The notes under the pieces: generated by a model
Told to the model about the DNA's origin: nothing
Seen by the model: only the letters and a program-made list of their open reading frames with translations
Database searches by the model: none
In this document: in pieces, positions 54,208 through 63,478 of the stretch
Layout of the letters: each line of letters opens with the position of its first letter
How positions within the stretch are numbered: the first letter of the stretch is position 1
Assembly: GCF_005222915.1 (NCBI RefSeq)
Contig: NZ_STFX01000007.1
Span: forward strand, 78,635-142,634
Reading direction: 5' to 3'
Origin: Rhizobium sp. FKL33
GTDB lineage: Bacteria > Pseudomonadota > Alphaproteobacteria > Rhizobiales > Rhizobiaceae
Length of the DNA stretch: 64,000 nucleotides
Program-made: the position numbers and the translations under genes

Positions 54208-54903
54208 TCAAGATCCACTCGCGCAACGCAACTCATTAACAACCGTAGCAACCAGAATCTCGGCATCAAAAAACCAAGACGCGTGCTCGATATAGTAAAG
54301 ATCAGCCGCTATACGCGCTTTCGAAGCCGACGCAGACTCTGTCGAACCCCGCCAACCGCGAACCTGAGCAAGACCCGTCATCCCCGGCCGGACGCTGTGG
54401 CGCAGGTGATACTCAGGAACCAATTCTTCATACAGCACACCCGCCGCTCGCATGCCGATCGCGTGACAACGAGGCCCCACAAGCGACATGTCGCCAAGAA
54501 GGACATTGATCAACTGCGGCAATTCATCAAGGTTGGCCTTACGAAGCCACCTTCCGACACGCGTTATGCGAGGATCGTTGTCAACAGTTTGGGCGACCCC
54601 AGTTGGATCACACAAATCGACATACATTGATCGAAACTTGTAGACTTTGATTGTGCTGCCGCCTCGTCCCCAACGCCTCTGTGAGAACAAAGCCGGACCG
54701 CTCGATTCCATGCGGATCAAAAAAGCAATGAATAACAAAATCGGGGAGAGCACGATCAGCGCGAAAAGGGAAACGACGACGTCTGTTGCCCGCTTCAAGC
54801 CTGCATTCATGTAGCGCGAAACAGTCAAGGACCGCGGATTCGACAAAAGAATTCGCAAGCCATTCTCAACTTGAGACGAACGAGCCTCCACATCAAGATA
54901 CAT
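54208..54903 (-). CDS. Undecaprenyl-phosphate sugar phosphotransferase (ExoY-like)
   Basis: A 231-residue bacterial sugar transferase with one N-terminal membrane helix (VVVSLFALIVLSPILLFIAF). The catalytic pattern is KVYKFRSM, then RWLRKANLDELPQLINVLLG, DMSLVGPRC and RPGMTGLAQVRGW. It loads the first sugar phosphate on undecaprenyl phosphate. The start at 54903 has AGGGG upstream. It heads the minus-strand exopolysaccharide genes. Confidence 0.9.
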   Translation of the reverse strand: MYLDVEARSSQVENGLRILLSNPRSLTVSRYMNAGLKRATDVVVSLFALIVLSPILLFIAFLIRMESSGPALFSQRRWGRGGSTIKVYKFRSMYVDLCDPTGVAQTVDNDPRITRVGRWLRKANLDELPQLINVLLGDMSLVGPRCHAIGMRAAGVLYEELVPEYHLRHSVRPGMTGLAQVRGWRGSTESASASKARIAADLYYIEHASWFFDAEILVATVVNELRCASGS

Positions 54904-55336
54904 GATTAGCCCCTCATTCACTACGCAGCACTATTGCAGCGCAATATACATTTCAGCCGAGAAGAGTCCAGAGCATTAAGATTTTTTTTACTAAAGCCTA
55001 AATTTATATCAGCCAAATAGGCGAAACGTATATTTTTTGCGCTGATGCGGCCTATTTTTATGGTTAACTCGACATTAAGGTATTCACTTAAATGCTGATT
55101 GTTTTCTCCGCAACGTTGGCGAGCTATGAATTCATGCGGGCCAAGCGCTCGAATTCCCTGCCAGTATCAGCGACTTTCAGCGTTTGAAGCAATTGACAGC
55201 ATTGTTGGTGAGCTTCCTGGGCCACCCAATTCCGGAAATCGCACGCAATCGTCTTTGGGGTTTGTGCAGCCATTTTTTGTATTTGTTCATACTTTTGCGA
55301 TACGTTGTCACAATTACTCATTCAAAGTGACTAATA
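54904..55336. other. AT-rich divergent promoter region
   Basis: This 433-bp stretch between the sugar transferase and the PAS-GGDEF-EAL gene is AT-rich. It must hold both promoters. No operator can be named with confidence; a small open frame on the minus strand is listed separately. Confidence 0.45.
55124..55321 (-). CDS. Possible small protein, 65 residues
   Basis: A minus-strand frame encodes a polar, amphipathic helical protein (MSNCDNVSQKYEQIQKMAAQ, then DFRNWVAQEAHQQCCQLLQTL, DTGREFERLARMNS). The amino-acid composition looks natural, but no ribosome site precedes the ATGs at 55321 or 55273. It has no recognised family. It may be a real small gene of the island or a chance frame. Confidence 0.28.
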   Translation of the reverse strand: MSNCDNVSQKYEQIQKMAAQTPKTIACDFRNWVAQEAHQQCCQLLQTLKVADTGREFERLARMNS

Positions 55337-57424
55337 ATGGGCAATATTGAAACGCCTCGCATTCCGATCGGCGAAAATGACTTTCAATCCCTGTTCGCGA
55401 CCCATCCGTCGCCGATGTGGGTGTACGATCCCAAGACACTTGAATTCCTGACGGTCAATGACGCCATGCTCGATCTCTATGGCTACAGCAGAGAGCAACT
55501 AGCGGAGATGACCGTTCTCGACATCCGTCCGAGTTATGAACGTAGGCGCATGCAACTGGCCGTCAATGTGCGCAGCGACATTGAGAGAACCGGCCGTTGG
55601 GTCCACCTTAAGGCGAATGGCGAGACGTTTGAGGTCCAGACCTACGGGCGTTCGATACGCTTCAATGGCGTCGACGCAATTCTGGCGATCGTTCAGGACC
55701 GTACGGAATTCAACGAGGCCCAGCGTAGACTGGATGAAACGCAGACCATCCTGAACGCGATTATCGAAAACATGCCGAATGGGGTGTTCGTCAAGGACAT
55801 CGCAGCCGAAAGCGCCTACATCATCTTCAATGCCGTCAGCGGCGCCAATGACGGCAAGGATCCTGCCGATGTTCTGGGGCGTCGCGATGTCGACATCTTC
55901 CCTGCTCATATCGCCCAGACATTCCTAGCGTCCGACCAGGTCGCGATCACATCCGGGGAACCGTATGTCTATGAGGCGGTGCATCAAATCGCCGATGGGG
56001 CCACCCGCATCATCAAGACCACCAAGAAAATGCTCCAGGTCGGCGACGGCAGCGCCCCACGCTTTCTTCTGGGGGTTTCCGAGGATGTCACCGAGGCGCG
56101 GATGTTTGAACGGAAGCTCGAAAAGCTAGCGCTTGAAGACACGCTGACAGGACTAGCCAATCGGGCGGCCTTTGTCGACGGGCTCAACAAGGCAATAAAG
56201 AAGGGCGGAGTGGTGGCGCTCGCCTTTCTGGACGTGGATAACTTCAAGGACATCAATGACACGGGCGGCCATAGCGCCGGCGATGCGCTGTTGCGCCAAC
56301 TCGCCGTTCGGCTCACCTCCACCCTCCCCGACACGTTGATCGCGCGACTAGGCGGTGACGAATTTGCCCTGGTGGGGCAACTCGCTGACGTCAGTGACGT
56401 CGAGGCCTTTGGTCAGAAAGTGCAGACCGTGTTCGCAGAGCCATTCGCGCTCGAAAACGGCGAGGAAATGCTGAGTTGCAGTCTCGGCATTGCCCTGGCC
56501 CCCCATCACGCCGGCGCCGATGAGGATTTGCTGCGGCTTGCCGACATCGCGCTCTATGCCGCAAAGGAGGCTGGCCGGGCGACATTCCGCGTCTATTCGC
56601 CGATCATGAGCGCTGCCGCCCAGCGACGCCGGCAAATGAGCGTGGAGTTGCGTGAGGCGATCACACGCAATGAATTGGAACTGGATTTTCAGCCCCTTTT
56701 CAGATTGGGCGACCGGAGTCTCGCCGGCTTCGAGGCGCTTGTGCGCTGGCGCCATCCTCGCTTTGGCCTGATCGGCCCCGGCCATTTCATCGACCTGGCC
56801 GAAGCGACCGGCCTCATTTCGCAACTCGGTGAATGGGTGCTTCGCCGCGCCTGCGCCGTCGCCAGCGCATGGCCAGAGAAGCTGACGGTGGCCGTCAATC
56901 TTTCGGCGCGGCAAATGCAGGGCGCCGACATTGTTAAGGCAATCAAAAGCGCGCTGGACGAAAGCGGGTTAGCGCCGCAACGCCTTGATTTGGAAATCAC
57001 CGAGTCGGTGTTCGTAGGCGACGCCCAGCACAGCCTTGTTCTGTTTAAGTCATTGAAAGCCCTGGGCGTGAAGATCTCGATTGACGATTTTGGCACGGGA
57101 TATTCTTCCCTCGCTTATCTTCGCGATTTTCCATTCGACAAGATCAAGCTCGATCGCAGTTTCATCACCGACCTCGAAAGCAACAATGGCTCGCTCTCGA
57201 TCGCAAAGGCCGTAGTGGCAATCGCCTCGGGTTTTGGTGCAATCACGGTCGCCGAGGGCGTGGAAACCGAAAGCCAGGCCTCAGCCTTGACCGAATTGGG
57301 TTTCGATCTCGGCCAAGGCTATCATCTCGGCCGGCCGCTCACGCTGGACGCAGCTGAGGCGTTGATCGCATCCCACCAGTCTCTTGAGGCGCCGGTCCAA
57401 CGTCGGCTGAAGCGCAAACGTTAA
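55337..57424 (+). CDS. PAS-PAS-GGDEF-EAL protein (soluble c-di-GMP enzyme)
   Basis: A 695-residue protein without membrane helices. Two PAS domains (about 15-125, PSPMWVYDPKTLEFLTVNDA; about 135-255, with a divergent IIENMPNGVFVKDI) precede a GGDEF domain (LIARLGGDEFALVG) and an EAL domain (FEALVRW, NLSARQM, EITESVF, DDFGTGYSS, KLDRSF). Both active sites look intact. It lies at the end of the exopolysaccharide region, next to tRNA-Lys copy 2, and may couple c-di-GMP to polymer synthesis or the LapG-like peptidases. Confidence 0.92.
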   Translation: MGNIETPRIPIGENDFQSLFATHPSPMWVYDPKTLEFLTVNDAMLDLYGYSREQLAEMTVLDIRPSYERRRMQLAVNVRSDIERTGRWVHLKANGETFEVQTYGRSIRFNGVDAILAIVQDRTEFNEAQRRLDETQTILNAIIENMPNGVFVKDIAAESAYIIFNAVSGANDGKDPADVLGRRDVDIFPAHIAQTFLASDQVAITSGEPYVYEAVHQIADGATRIIKTTKKMLQVGDGSAPRFLLGVSEDVTEARMFERKLEKLALEDTLTGLANRAAFVDGLNKAIKKGGVVALAFLDVDNFKDINDTGGHSAGDALLRQLAVRLTSTLPDTLIARLGGDEFALVGQLADVSDVEAFGQKVQTVFAEPFALENGEEMLSCSLGIALAPHHAGADEDLLRLADIALYAAKEAGRATFRVYSPIMSAAAQRRRQMSVELREAITRNELELDFQPLFRLGDRSLAGFEALVRWRHPRFGLIGPGHFIDLAEATGLISQLGEWVLRRACAVASAWPEKLTVAVNLSARQMQGADIVKAIKSALDESGLAPQRLDLEITESVFVGDAQHSLVLFKSLKALGVKISIDDFGTGYSSLAYLRDFPFDKIKLDRSFITDLESNNGSLSIAKAVVAIASGFGAITVAEGVETESQASALTELGFDLGQGYHLGRPLTLDAAEALIASHQSLEAPVQRRLKRKR

Positions 57425-57494
57425 AGTGTACCGCTGTTCCAAGGGCTGCCTTTAACCCTGTTGATAACCATCGCACTTTCTGACCAGGTGGCCC

Positions 57495-57523
57495 TTGCCA
57501 AGTTGGCGGAAGCTGATTATACG
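57495..57523 (+). promoter_or_regulatory. Promoter of tRNA-Lys copy 2
   Basis: TTGCCA (57495-57500), a 17-nt spacer and TATACG (57518-57523) match the promoter of copy 1 in boxes and spacing, while the spacer itself differs. Confidence 0.7.
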
Positions 57524-57524
57524 G

Positions 57525-57631
<107 letters not shown>

Positions 57632-57713
57632 AAATCAAAACTTTGATTTCATTAACCTTTTCCCAAGGGCGCTAGAATTTTCTCGCAATATCGCGGGTTA
57701 AACTTCCTCAACC

Positions 57714-59453
57714 CTACATCAGCTCGTCCTGATCCACCCAAGCAATCGGTATTTCAACGCTGCGCGTCAGTTTGCGCAGGGTCAATTCCGGCGGCTGTCG
57801 TCCCGACAAGATGGCTTGTGTCACCTTCGGCGAAAGGAATGCCAGCGGAAGAACCCGGCAGAGGTCGGAGCCATTCATGCGAAGATTGGTTGCGACTTGG
57901 GAAATCGATCTTCCCTTTCTTTCTGTCAGCATCGTAACAGCGATATGAGCTTTGGCGATCGCGGCGATGAGTGTTTCATCATATTCCGGGCGCATCGCGG
58001 CGGCATTTTCGACAATCAGTCGCATCTCCACGCCGCGGCGCTTGATGACGCAGGGCTGAACAATCTCGATCAATTTCAGGCCGTGATCTTCGTCATGCAA
58101 ATCATCAGGGAAACATGAAGACAAGCGGCGGATAAAGTCTTGTTCGACGTTGAAATCCCATTGATTTGCAAGGATGCGCAGCAAGATGGCGATATTCAAA
58201 ACATAGCGAATTTCAGCCGCCCCGATTATCACACGATCCATGATCGTCCGGAAGATAAGTCGACGCTGCACACCACTACGATCGGCCTCAAGCCGCAAGG
58301 ACAGAATGTGGGCTTGTTCGAGCAGCGTCTGCACCTCACTCTGGTCCCCGAAATCCGCAATCCATTGCGATAGTTTTGGGCCGTCTCTCAGCATTTGTAT
58401 CATCTGCGCGATCACGACCGGCTCAATGACGGCAGCCGCGATCCGCATTTTGGTTGCCTTCTCGCTCCCCGCTCGACGCATGTCGGTCGCGTAGTAGCGG
58501 TAGCGTTTGCCGTGATTGGTGGCGTGGACGGGCGTCAGTCGATGCCCCTCATGATCGAAGATTTTACCAGTCAGCAGATGGATGTCGGGGTTGAGACGCG
58601 CTCCCTTCGCCACAACAGCATTGTCGGCCATGGCTCGTTGAACGGCTGCAAAGGTCTCTGGCGCAATGATAGCGCTATGTTCGCCATCGTAGACTAAATT
58701 CTTATGCCGGACTTTTCCCGCGTAAATGGGGTTTGCCAGCATGGACAAGAGATTGCTGTAGCTATACCGCCTCGCCTGCTTCGATGCGCCAACACAAATC
58801 CCAGCTTCCGCAGATGCCTGCAGCCCATTGAGCTCGGCCAGTAGTTTTTTCGCGGACTGTAACTCAAGATAGCGATCGAAGACGCGCCGCACCTGTTTGG
58901 CCTCGCCTTCATCAATGACAAGCTTGCGGTCGTTTACCTTATAGCCGAATGGCACGGTGCCTCCCATCCACATTCCCTTCTTCTTAGACGCGGCGATTTT
59001 GTCGCGGATGCGTTCCGCCGTGACTTCCCGCTCGAACTGAGCAAAGGACAGCAGCACGTTCAGCGTCAAGCGGCCCATGGACGTGGTCGTGTTGAATTGC
59101 TGGGTGACGGAGACAAACGATGTGCCGTGCTTGTCGAACACATCTACGAGCTTGGCGAAATCCGTGAGCGAGCGAGTCAGGCGATCAATCTTGTAGACAA
59201 CGATGATGTCGATGGCGCCGTTTCGGATGTCGCGCAGCAACCTCTGGATCGCAGGACGCTCAAGCGTACCACCGGATATGCCGCCATCGTCGTAAAGTTC
59301 GGGAACAAGCCGCCAGCCGAGGCTCTCCTGAGACGCGATATAGGCCGAACATGCCTCCCTCTGTGCGTCGAGCGAGTTGAAGGCCTGATCGAGCCCCTCG
59401 TCGCTGGACTTGCGGGTGTAAATGGCGCAGCGGAAAGTCCTCTTCTCGCTCAT
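57714..59453 (-). CDS. Large serine recombinase
   Basis: A 579-residue protein. The resolvase domain (about 1-150) has CAIYTRKSS with the catalytic serine, YDDGGISGGTLERPAIQRLL and VVYKIDRLTRSL. A recombinase domain (about 165-270) contains VPFGYKVNDRKLVIDEGEAK and ANPIYAGKVRHK. The zinc-ribbon region (LLTGKIFDHEGHRLTPVHAT) lacks the usual cysteine pairs, as in many proteobacterial members. The ATG at 59453 overlaps the DUF2924 gene by 4 bp. It could integrate or excise this element. Confidence 0.92.
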   Translation of the reverse strand: MSEKRTFRCAIYTRKSSDEGLDQAFNSLDAQREACSAYIASQESLGWRLVPELYDDGGISGGTLERPAIQRLLRDIRNGAIDIIVVYKIDRLTRSLTDFAKLVDVFDKHGTSFVSVTQQFNTTTSMGRLTLNVLLSFAQFEREVTAERIRDKIAASKKKGMWMGGTVPFGYKVNDRKLVIDEGEAKQVRRVFDRYLELQSAKKLLAELNGLQASAEAGICVGASKQARRYSYSNLLSMLANPIYAGKVRHKNLVYDGEHSAIIAPETFAAVQRAMADNAVVAKGARLNPDIHLLTGKIFDHEGHRLTPVHATNHGKRYRYYATDMRRAGSEKATKMRIAAAVIEPVVIAQMIQMLRDGPKLSQWIADFGDQSEVQTLLEQAHILSLRLEADRSGVQRRLIFRTIMDRVIIGAAEIRYVLNIAILLRILANQWDFNVEQDFIRRLSSCFPDDLHDEDHGLKLIEIVQPCVIKRRGVEMRLIVENAAAMRPEYDETLIAAIAKAHIAVTMLTERKGRSISQVATNLRMNGSDLCRVLPLAFLSPKVTQAILSGRQPPELTLRKLTRSVEIPIAWVDQDELM

Positions 59454-59947
59454 AGGCCAAAAAACCTGGGGCCAGACCATTTGACGCCGGTGATCCGGAA
59501 GCTTAGGGCGGTGAGCGATTTATAGTGTTTGCCGTCCATAATATATCCGTCTTCAACAACATCAACCACATAGCGCCGCCCATTCCAGTCACGGATCAAG
59601 CGTGCGCCTGGCGGAGGCAGTGGTCGAGGCGCATTCTGAATTGAGAGGTTGCGCCTATTCTTGATTAAAGAGCCACCTCGCACCACTGAAGAAGACGCGT
59701 TTGTGCGAGACGACTCCAACTCAGCCATCACACGTTTGACTGCGGCTTTCAGAAGCCGTTTTGTATCGGCCGAAAATCCATCCTGCGCCCTTGCTTGAAA
59801 GTGCCAGGCTATCGCGCGGATCATCAGCGGCTGCCTCATGCCCTTCGGCGGCGAGCACTTATAGGTTTCGGTCCAGAGGTCGACCAAGTGGGATCTGGGC
59901 AATGCGTTCAACTGGTTGATGCTGTCTATGCTGTCCATCTTCGGCAT
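59450..59947 (-). CDS. DUF2924 protein
   Basis: A 165-residue protein of the DUF2924 family: LNALPRSHLVDLWTETYKC, RQPLMIRAIAWHFQARAQDG and the C-terminal GARLIRDWNGRRYVVDVVED with GYIMDGKHYKSLTALSFRITG, KWSGPRFFGL. In alphaproteobacteria this family is often coupled to DUF3489 and a recombinase, as here. The last segment resembles a small DNA-binding fold, but its role is unknown. An ATG at 59938 is an alternative start. Confidence 0.87.
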   Translation of the reverse strand: MPKMDSIDSINQLNALPRSHLVDLWTETYKCSPPKGMRQPLMIRAIAWHFQARAQDGFSADTKRLLKAAVKRVMAELESSRTNASSSVVRGGSLIKNRRNLSIQNAPRPLPPPGARLIRDWNGRRYVVDVVEDGYIMDGKHYKSLTALSFRITGVKWSGPRFFGL

Positions 59948-59948
59948 G

Positions 59949-60416
59949 TCACTCTGTCTCACTCTCGATGCCGGGCGCATCTTTCGTGGCCTTGGACTTC
60001 AACAGAAAGGCTGGAATATCGACAGGTTCGGATGGCTCCGTAGTTACGATGGTTTCAAGAGGCGCATCGGTACCGAGACGATATCGCCGCTCCCCAGAGC
60101 AGGTGGTTTCGCATGTCACCACAAGCGCCAAGCGCTTACGCACTGTGCCTGACAGAAATCCCCGCACCGAATGCGCCTGCCAGCCCGTCGCAGCCATGAT
60201 TTCAGCCAAGGAAGCGCCCGACGTGGAGCGGAGCATCGCCAGAACTGTGGCCGATTTTGTGTTTGCTCTGCCGGCTGGCAATGGACTGGTCGCCAAGACA
60301 GCATCCCCGGCGCAGGCCCCTTCCATTATAGATTCATTCGACTCCGCGCCGATTTCGCATAGATTTCCGTCACCTACGGGGTCTTTGTGGCGAGATTTGG
60401 AACGTTTGCTGGTCAT
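59949..60416 (-). CDS. DUF3489 protein
   Basis: A 155-residue protein. A charged, disordered N-terminus (MTSKRSKSRHKDPVG) precedes a winged-helix-like DUF3489 domain at about 50-120 (TKSATVLAMLRSTSGASLAE, MAATGWQAHSVRGFLSGT). The ATG at 60416 has GGAGA 6 nt upstream; the open frame further upstream is not supported. It is one nucleotide away from the DUF2924 start and probably regulates or assists the recombinase. Confidence 0.85.
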   Translation of the reverse strand: MTSKRSKSRHKDPVGDGNLCEIGAESNESIMEGACAGDAVLATSPLPAGRANTKSATVLAMLRSTSGASLAEIMAATGWQAHSVRGFLSGTVRKRLALVVTCETTCSGERRYRLGTDAPLETIVTTEPSEPVDIPAFLLKSKATKDAPGIESETE

Positions 60417-60708
60417 GCTGATCTCCGTCGATACAGCGCCGGACCATCCAGCGCTTGCACTGACGAAAGCCCGCATAGTTGTGGCGGGCGTAGGCAGGCG
60501 GAGGCGAGTTCCGCTCCGCCCTGACAGCAATGCTTCCTTTGCGGCTGAAGTCCAGTCGCGTGAGCGGGGAGTTCGCTTATTCCTCAGCCGGCCTACGTCC
60601 ACCCCCTCGTGGCGAGGCGGGGCCGGCAGCGCGGGCTGCATTGACAACACGAGCCTCCCTGCTGCGGGAAAAACTTTTCGTTTCCGCGCCCGCCTCGCCG
60701 CGCAACGA
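60417..60708. other. GC-rich spacer inside the mobile module
   Basis: These 292 bases between DUF3489 and DUF5681 show no supported gene. Frames are open on both strands only because of GC content. GC-rich dyads such as GCCGGC near 60592 and 60623 may form structured RNA. Confidence 0.4.
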
Positions 60709-61593
60709 TCATGCCTCGGCGGCGAGGATCTCATGAACCTTGCTCATGATGATTTCCATGTTCTCAACCATGACCGTCCTTTCCGGAAAGACATAGCCAC
60801 GCGGCAGGTCTTTGCCGAGGCCGCGCCATGCGCCATAGAGCTCCTTCATCAGCGCCCGCTTCGGCATGCCTTCATATTTCATCATCCGCAGCAACCATTC
60901 GGTGTCGGTGAGCCTCAATCGCGGCGGAATGCTCTTTTCCAGGAGATGGGCGCACAGACCGGCCGCTCCGGGGTCGCGCATCGGCTCGCCGTCAAGACGG
61001 CTGTCGCTGCGCTGGTCGAGCGCGTCCTGCATGATCAGCGCATCCCGGTAGCGAATGGTCTCTTCCAGCTTTGCCTGCCAGACTTCGTCGATGGGCCCTT
61101 TGAAGCGGACGCCCTCCTGCACATCGAGAATGATGTCATCAGGGTGAGGCAGAGGCGTTGGCGGCGGCAGCCCCTTCCTCTTTGCAGCCTCGATCTGGGC
61201 CCAGGTCTTCTGCTGGTAGTCGCGCCAGAAAGCGATCTCCTCGGCGCGTTTGCGCGCCCTTTCCGCGTCGGCACGCATGATGGTGTGCACAGCCAGCGTT
61301 TGAGAGCGGGCATTGCCCTTGGCGGCATTGGTAAAGATCGAGCGCATGATCGCCTCGCGCCAGGGAATGGAGTGCGTCTCCCCTCCCTCCCGGACCGGCA
61401 CATGGCTATCGGCAAGACTGAGGGCCGCCGACAGCATCGGCTGGTCGAACAGCGCATGATCGGCAATGGCCTTCTTCGGCCGCCCCTTGGGATTGCCGGA
61501 CTGACCCTTCTGGAACTGGCCGCGATTGGCGGGGCGCTTTGGCTCGCTGTCCTCGCCGAACAGGATCTGCCTCTTGATCGCCTCTTCATCCAT
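60709..61593 (-). CDS. DUF5681 protein (phage/element-associated)
   Basis: A 294-residue protein with a DUF5681 signature near the N-terminus (RGQFQKGQSGNPKGRPKKA). A largely helical, charged body follows (ARKRAEEIAFWRDYQQKTWA, PPRLRLTDTEWLLRMM). Such proteins often lie near phage packaging genes or DNA methyltransferases, but their role is not known. The ATG at 61593 overlaps the methyltransferase end by 8 bp, so the two are cotranscribed. Confidence 0.82.
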   Translation of the reverse strand: MDEEAIKRQILFGEDSEPKRPANRGQFQKGQSGNPKGRPKKAIADHALFDQPMLSAALSLADSHVPVREGGETHSIPWREAIMRSIFTNAAKGNARSQTLAVHTIMRADAERARKRAEEIAFWRDYQQKTWAQIEAAKRKGLPPPTPLPHPDDIILDVQEGVRFKGPIDEVWQAKLEETIRYRDALIMQDALDQRSDSRLDGEPMRDPGAAGLCAHLLEKSIPPRLRLTDTEWLLRMMKYEGMPKRALMKELYGAWRGLGKDLPRGYVFPERTVMVENMEIIMSKVHEILAAEA

Positions 61594-63022
61594 GGCGGCG
61601 GCTCCTGGGCTTGCGGGTTGCAACTGAAGTGACGGCCGGCTGAGGATGTGCGGTGCTCGTTGGTCGATGGGGCGTTTCATCGCCGGCGCCGCTTTCTATC
61701 TGCCCCTCCAGCCGTTCCTCTCGCATTCTCTCGAAGGTCGCCTGATCTCCCCTGCCCTCCAGCGCCGCCTGCTTGCCGGTATAGCGCTGCCAGCGCTCGA
61801 TGATCGTGTCGCAATAGAGCGGGTCATACTCGATGAGACGGGCCGCCCTGCCGCATTGCTCGGCGGCGATCAGCGTCGAGCCGGAGCCGCCGAAGAGATC
61901 CAGAACCGTCTCGCCGCGCCGCGAGCAATCCTTGATGGCGTCCGCCACCAGCGCCACCGGCTTGACGGTGGGGTGCATGGCCAGATCCTCCATACGCCTG
62001 ACCCCGAGACTGCTGATGCCGGCATAGTCCCAGACATTGGTACGATAGCGACCGCTGTCGCCCAGACCAAAGCTGTTGGTGTGCGGCTGAGAGCCGACCT
62101 TGAACACGAAGACCAGCTCATGCTTGGAGCGATAGAAGGTCCCCATGCCGCCATTGGTCTTGTTCCAGACGCAGAGGTTCTTCAGCTCGGAAAACGCCGC
62201 CTCGCCGGCATCGAGCATCTCGCGCATGTGACGCCAGTCCATGCAGACAAAGGCGATGGCGCCGTCCCTGGCGACACGGGCGGCGTTGCTCAATGTGACA
62301 GTCAGGAAGTGGGTGAACTCTTCCCTGCTCATCTCACCGGAGGCGAAGGCGAATTCGCGATGGCGGACAGAGCCCAGTCCACCGACATTGCCGTCGATCG
62401 CCACATTGTAGGGCGGATCCGTGAAGATCAGATCGATGTTTTCTCCACCCACCAGCTGATCCACATCCTCACTCGACCGCGCGTCGCCACAAAGCAGCCG
62501 ATGCCGGCCAAGCCGCCAGAGATCACCCGTCCGGTTGACCGCCGGCCCGGACGATGGCGCCACGATCCGATCGGCGTCATCGTCCACCGTCGCTGGCGAC
62601 GCCTCACGCGCATGATCCAGAGCGAAGTCGACTTCCGCCAGCGAGAAGCCGGTCAGCGTCACATCGAAGTCGAGATCGATGAGCCCCTGCAGCTCGATCG
62701 CCAGCACCTCGCTGTCCCAGCCGGCATTCAACGCCAGCTTGTTGTCCGCCAGCACATAGGCGCGCCGCTCGGCCGGCGTCAGATGCGACAGGCGCACCAC
62801 TGGCACGTCCGTCAGTCCCAACTCCTTGGCCGCCCTCACCCGGCCATGGCCCGCGAGGATCTCGCCGTCATCGCCGATCAGCACGGGATTGGTAAAGCCA
62901 AACCGCCTGATGCTCTCGGCAATCTGGCCGATCTGCTTCCTGGAATGGGTGCGAGCATTGCCGGCATAGGGTCGCAAGGAACCAACCGGCAGCAGTTCAA
63001 TCGAAGGCGAATGCGTGTTCAT
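61586..63022 (-). CDS. ParB-domain DNA methyltransferase (N4/N6, beta class)
   Basis: A 478-residue fusion. A ParB/Srx-like N-terminal domain (about 10-95: SLRPYAGNARTHSRKQIGQI, GEILAGHGRVRAAKELG) is joined to a DNA methyltransferase with motif IV TDPPYNVAI before motif I DLFGGSGSTLIAAEQ, which is the beta-class order. It methylates adenine-N6 or cytosine-N4 in an unknown sequence. No restriction endonuclease gene accompanies it, so it is likely an orphan methylase of a phage-like element. The ATG at 63022 has GAGGT 5 nt upstream. Confidence 0.9.
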   Translation of the reverse strand: MNTHSPSIELLPVGSLRPYAGNARTHSRKQIGQIAESIRRFGFTNPVLIGDDGEILAGHGRVRAAKELGLTDVPVVRLSHLTPAERRAYVLADNKLALNAGWDSEVLAIELQGLIDLDFDVTLTGFSLAEVDFALDHAREASPATVDDDADRIVAPSSGPAVNRTGDLWRLGRHRLLCGDARSSEDVDQLVGGENIDLIFTDPPYNVAIDGNVGGLGSVRHREFAFASGEMSREEFTHFLTVTLSNAARVARDGAIAFVCMDWRHMREMLDAGEAAFSELKNLCVWNKTNGGMGTFYRSKHELVFVFKVGSQPHTNSFGLGDSGRYRTNVWDYAGISSLGVRRMEDLAMHPTVKPVALVADAIKDCSRRGETVLDLFGGSGSTLIAAEQCGRAARLIEYDPLYCDTIIERWQRYTGKQAALEGRGDQATFERMREERLEGQIESGAGDETPHRPTSTAHPQPAVTSVATRKPRSRRHG

Positions 63023-63159
63023 GAAAGACCTCAAAAGCATCGGACAAATCACGCCTCAATGATTTGCGATGGCGAGGTCGGAAGCAAGTGAGGAAAACCA
63101 GCACACTCAACCTATGAGAGCCGCAAAACAACAAAATCCAGCCACTACCTAAAACTTGC

Positions 63160-63199
63160 TTTGAAGCGCCTTTGAAGGGGGTTTGAAGCCGCTTTGAAG
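63160..63199 (+). repeat. Four TTTGAAG repeats at an exact 11-bp period
   Basis: TTTGAAG starts at 63160, 63171, 63182 and 63193. The four intervening bases differ (CGCC, GGGG, CCGC), so only the heptamer is kept. A period of 11 is not a multiple of three, so this is not a coding repeat. The spacing puts all four on one face of the helix, as expected for cooperative binding. Confidence 0.75.
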
Positions 63200-63478
63200 A
63201 AATGTTCGACCAAGGGTAGAAATGATGAAAAAAGACAAAAGTCAGAATATTGTGGAAAACTATAACATTATATTTCAAATACTTAACCATCTCCGGCGAC
63301 ACCTGATGATCGAAACCTACACGGAATGATCCGAGCCAACAAATGGCCCCGTACTTTTGGTGTCATAACACGCCCTTAATGCAGAACAAGCTACAAGATA
63401 TGCGAAATATCGGCAAGGTAGGGGCATGTTACCCTTATCGACAAGAGTGTATCGCTTCGAGGACACCAACTGGAGGAT

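Noticed and set aside
60417..60734. N-terminal extension of the DUF3489 gene up to 60734
   Set aside because: The extra residues are low-complexity and Arg-rich. The ATG at 60416 has a good ribosome site and matches the family start.
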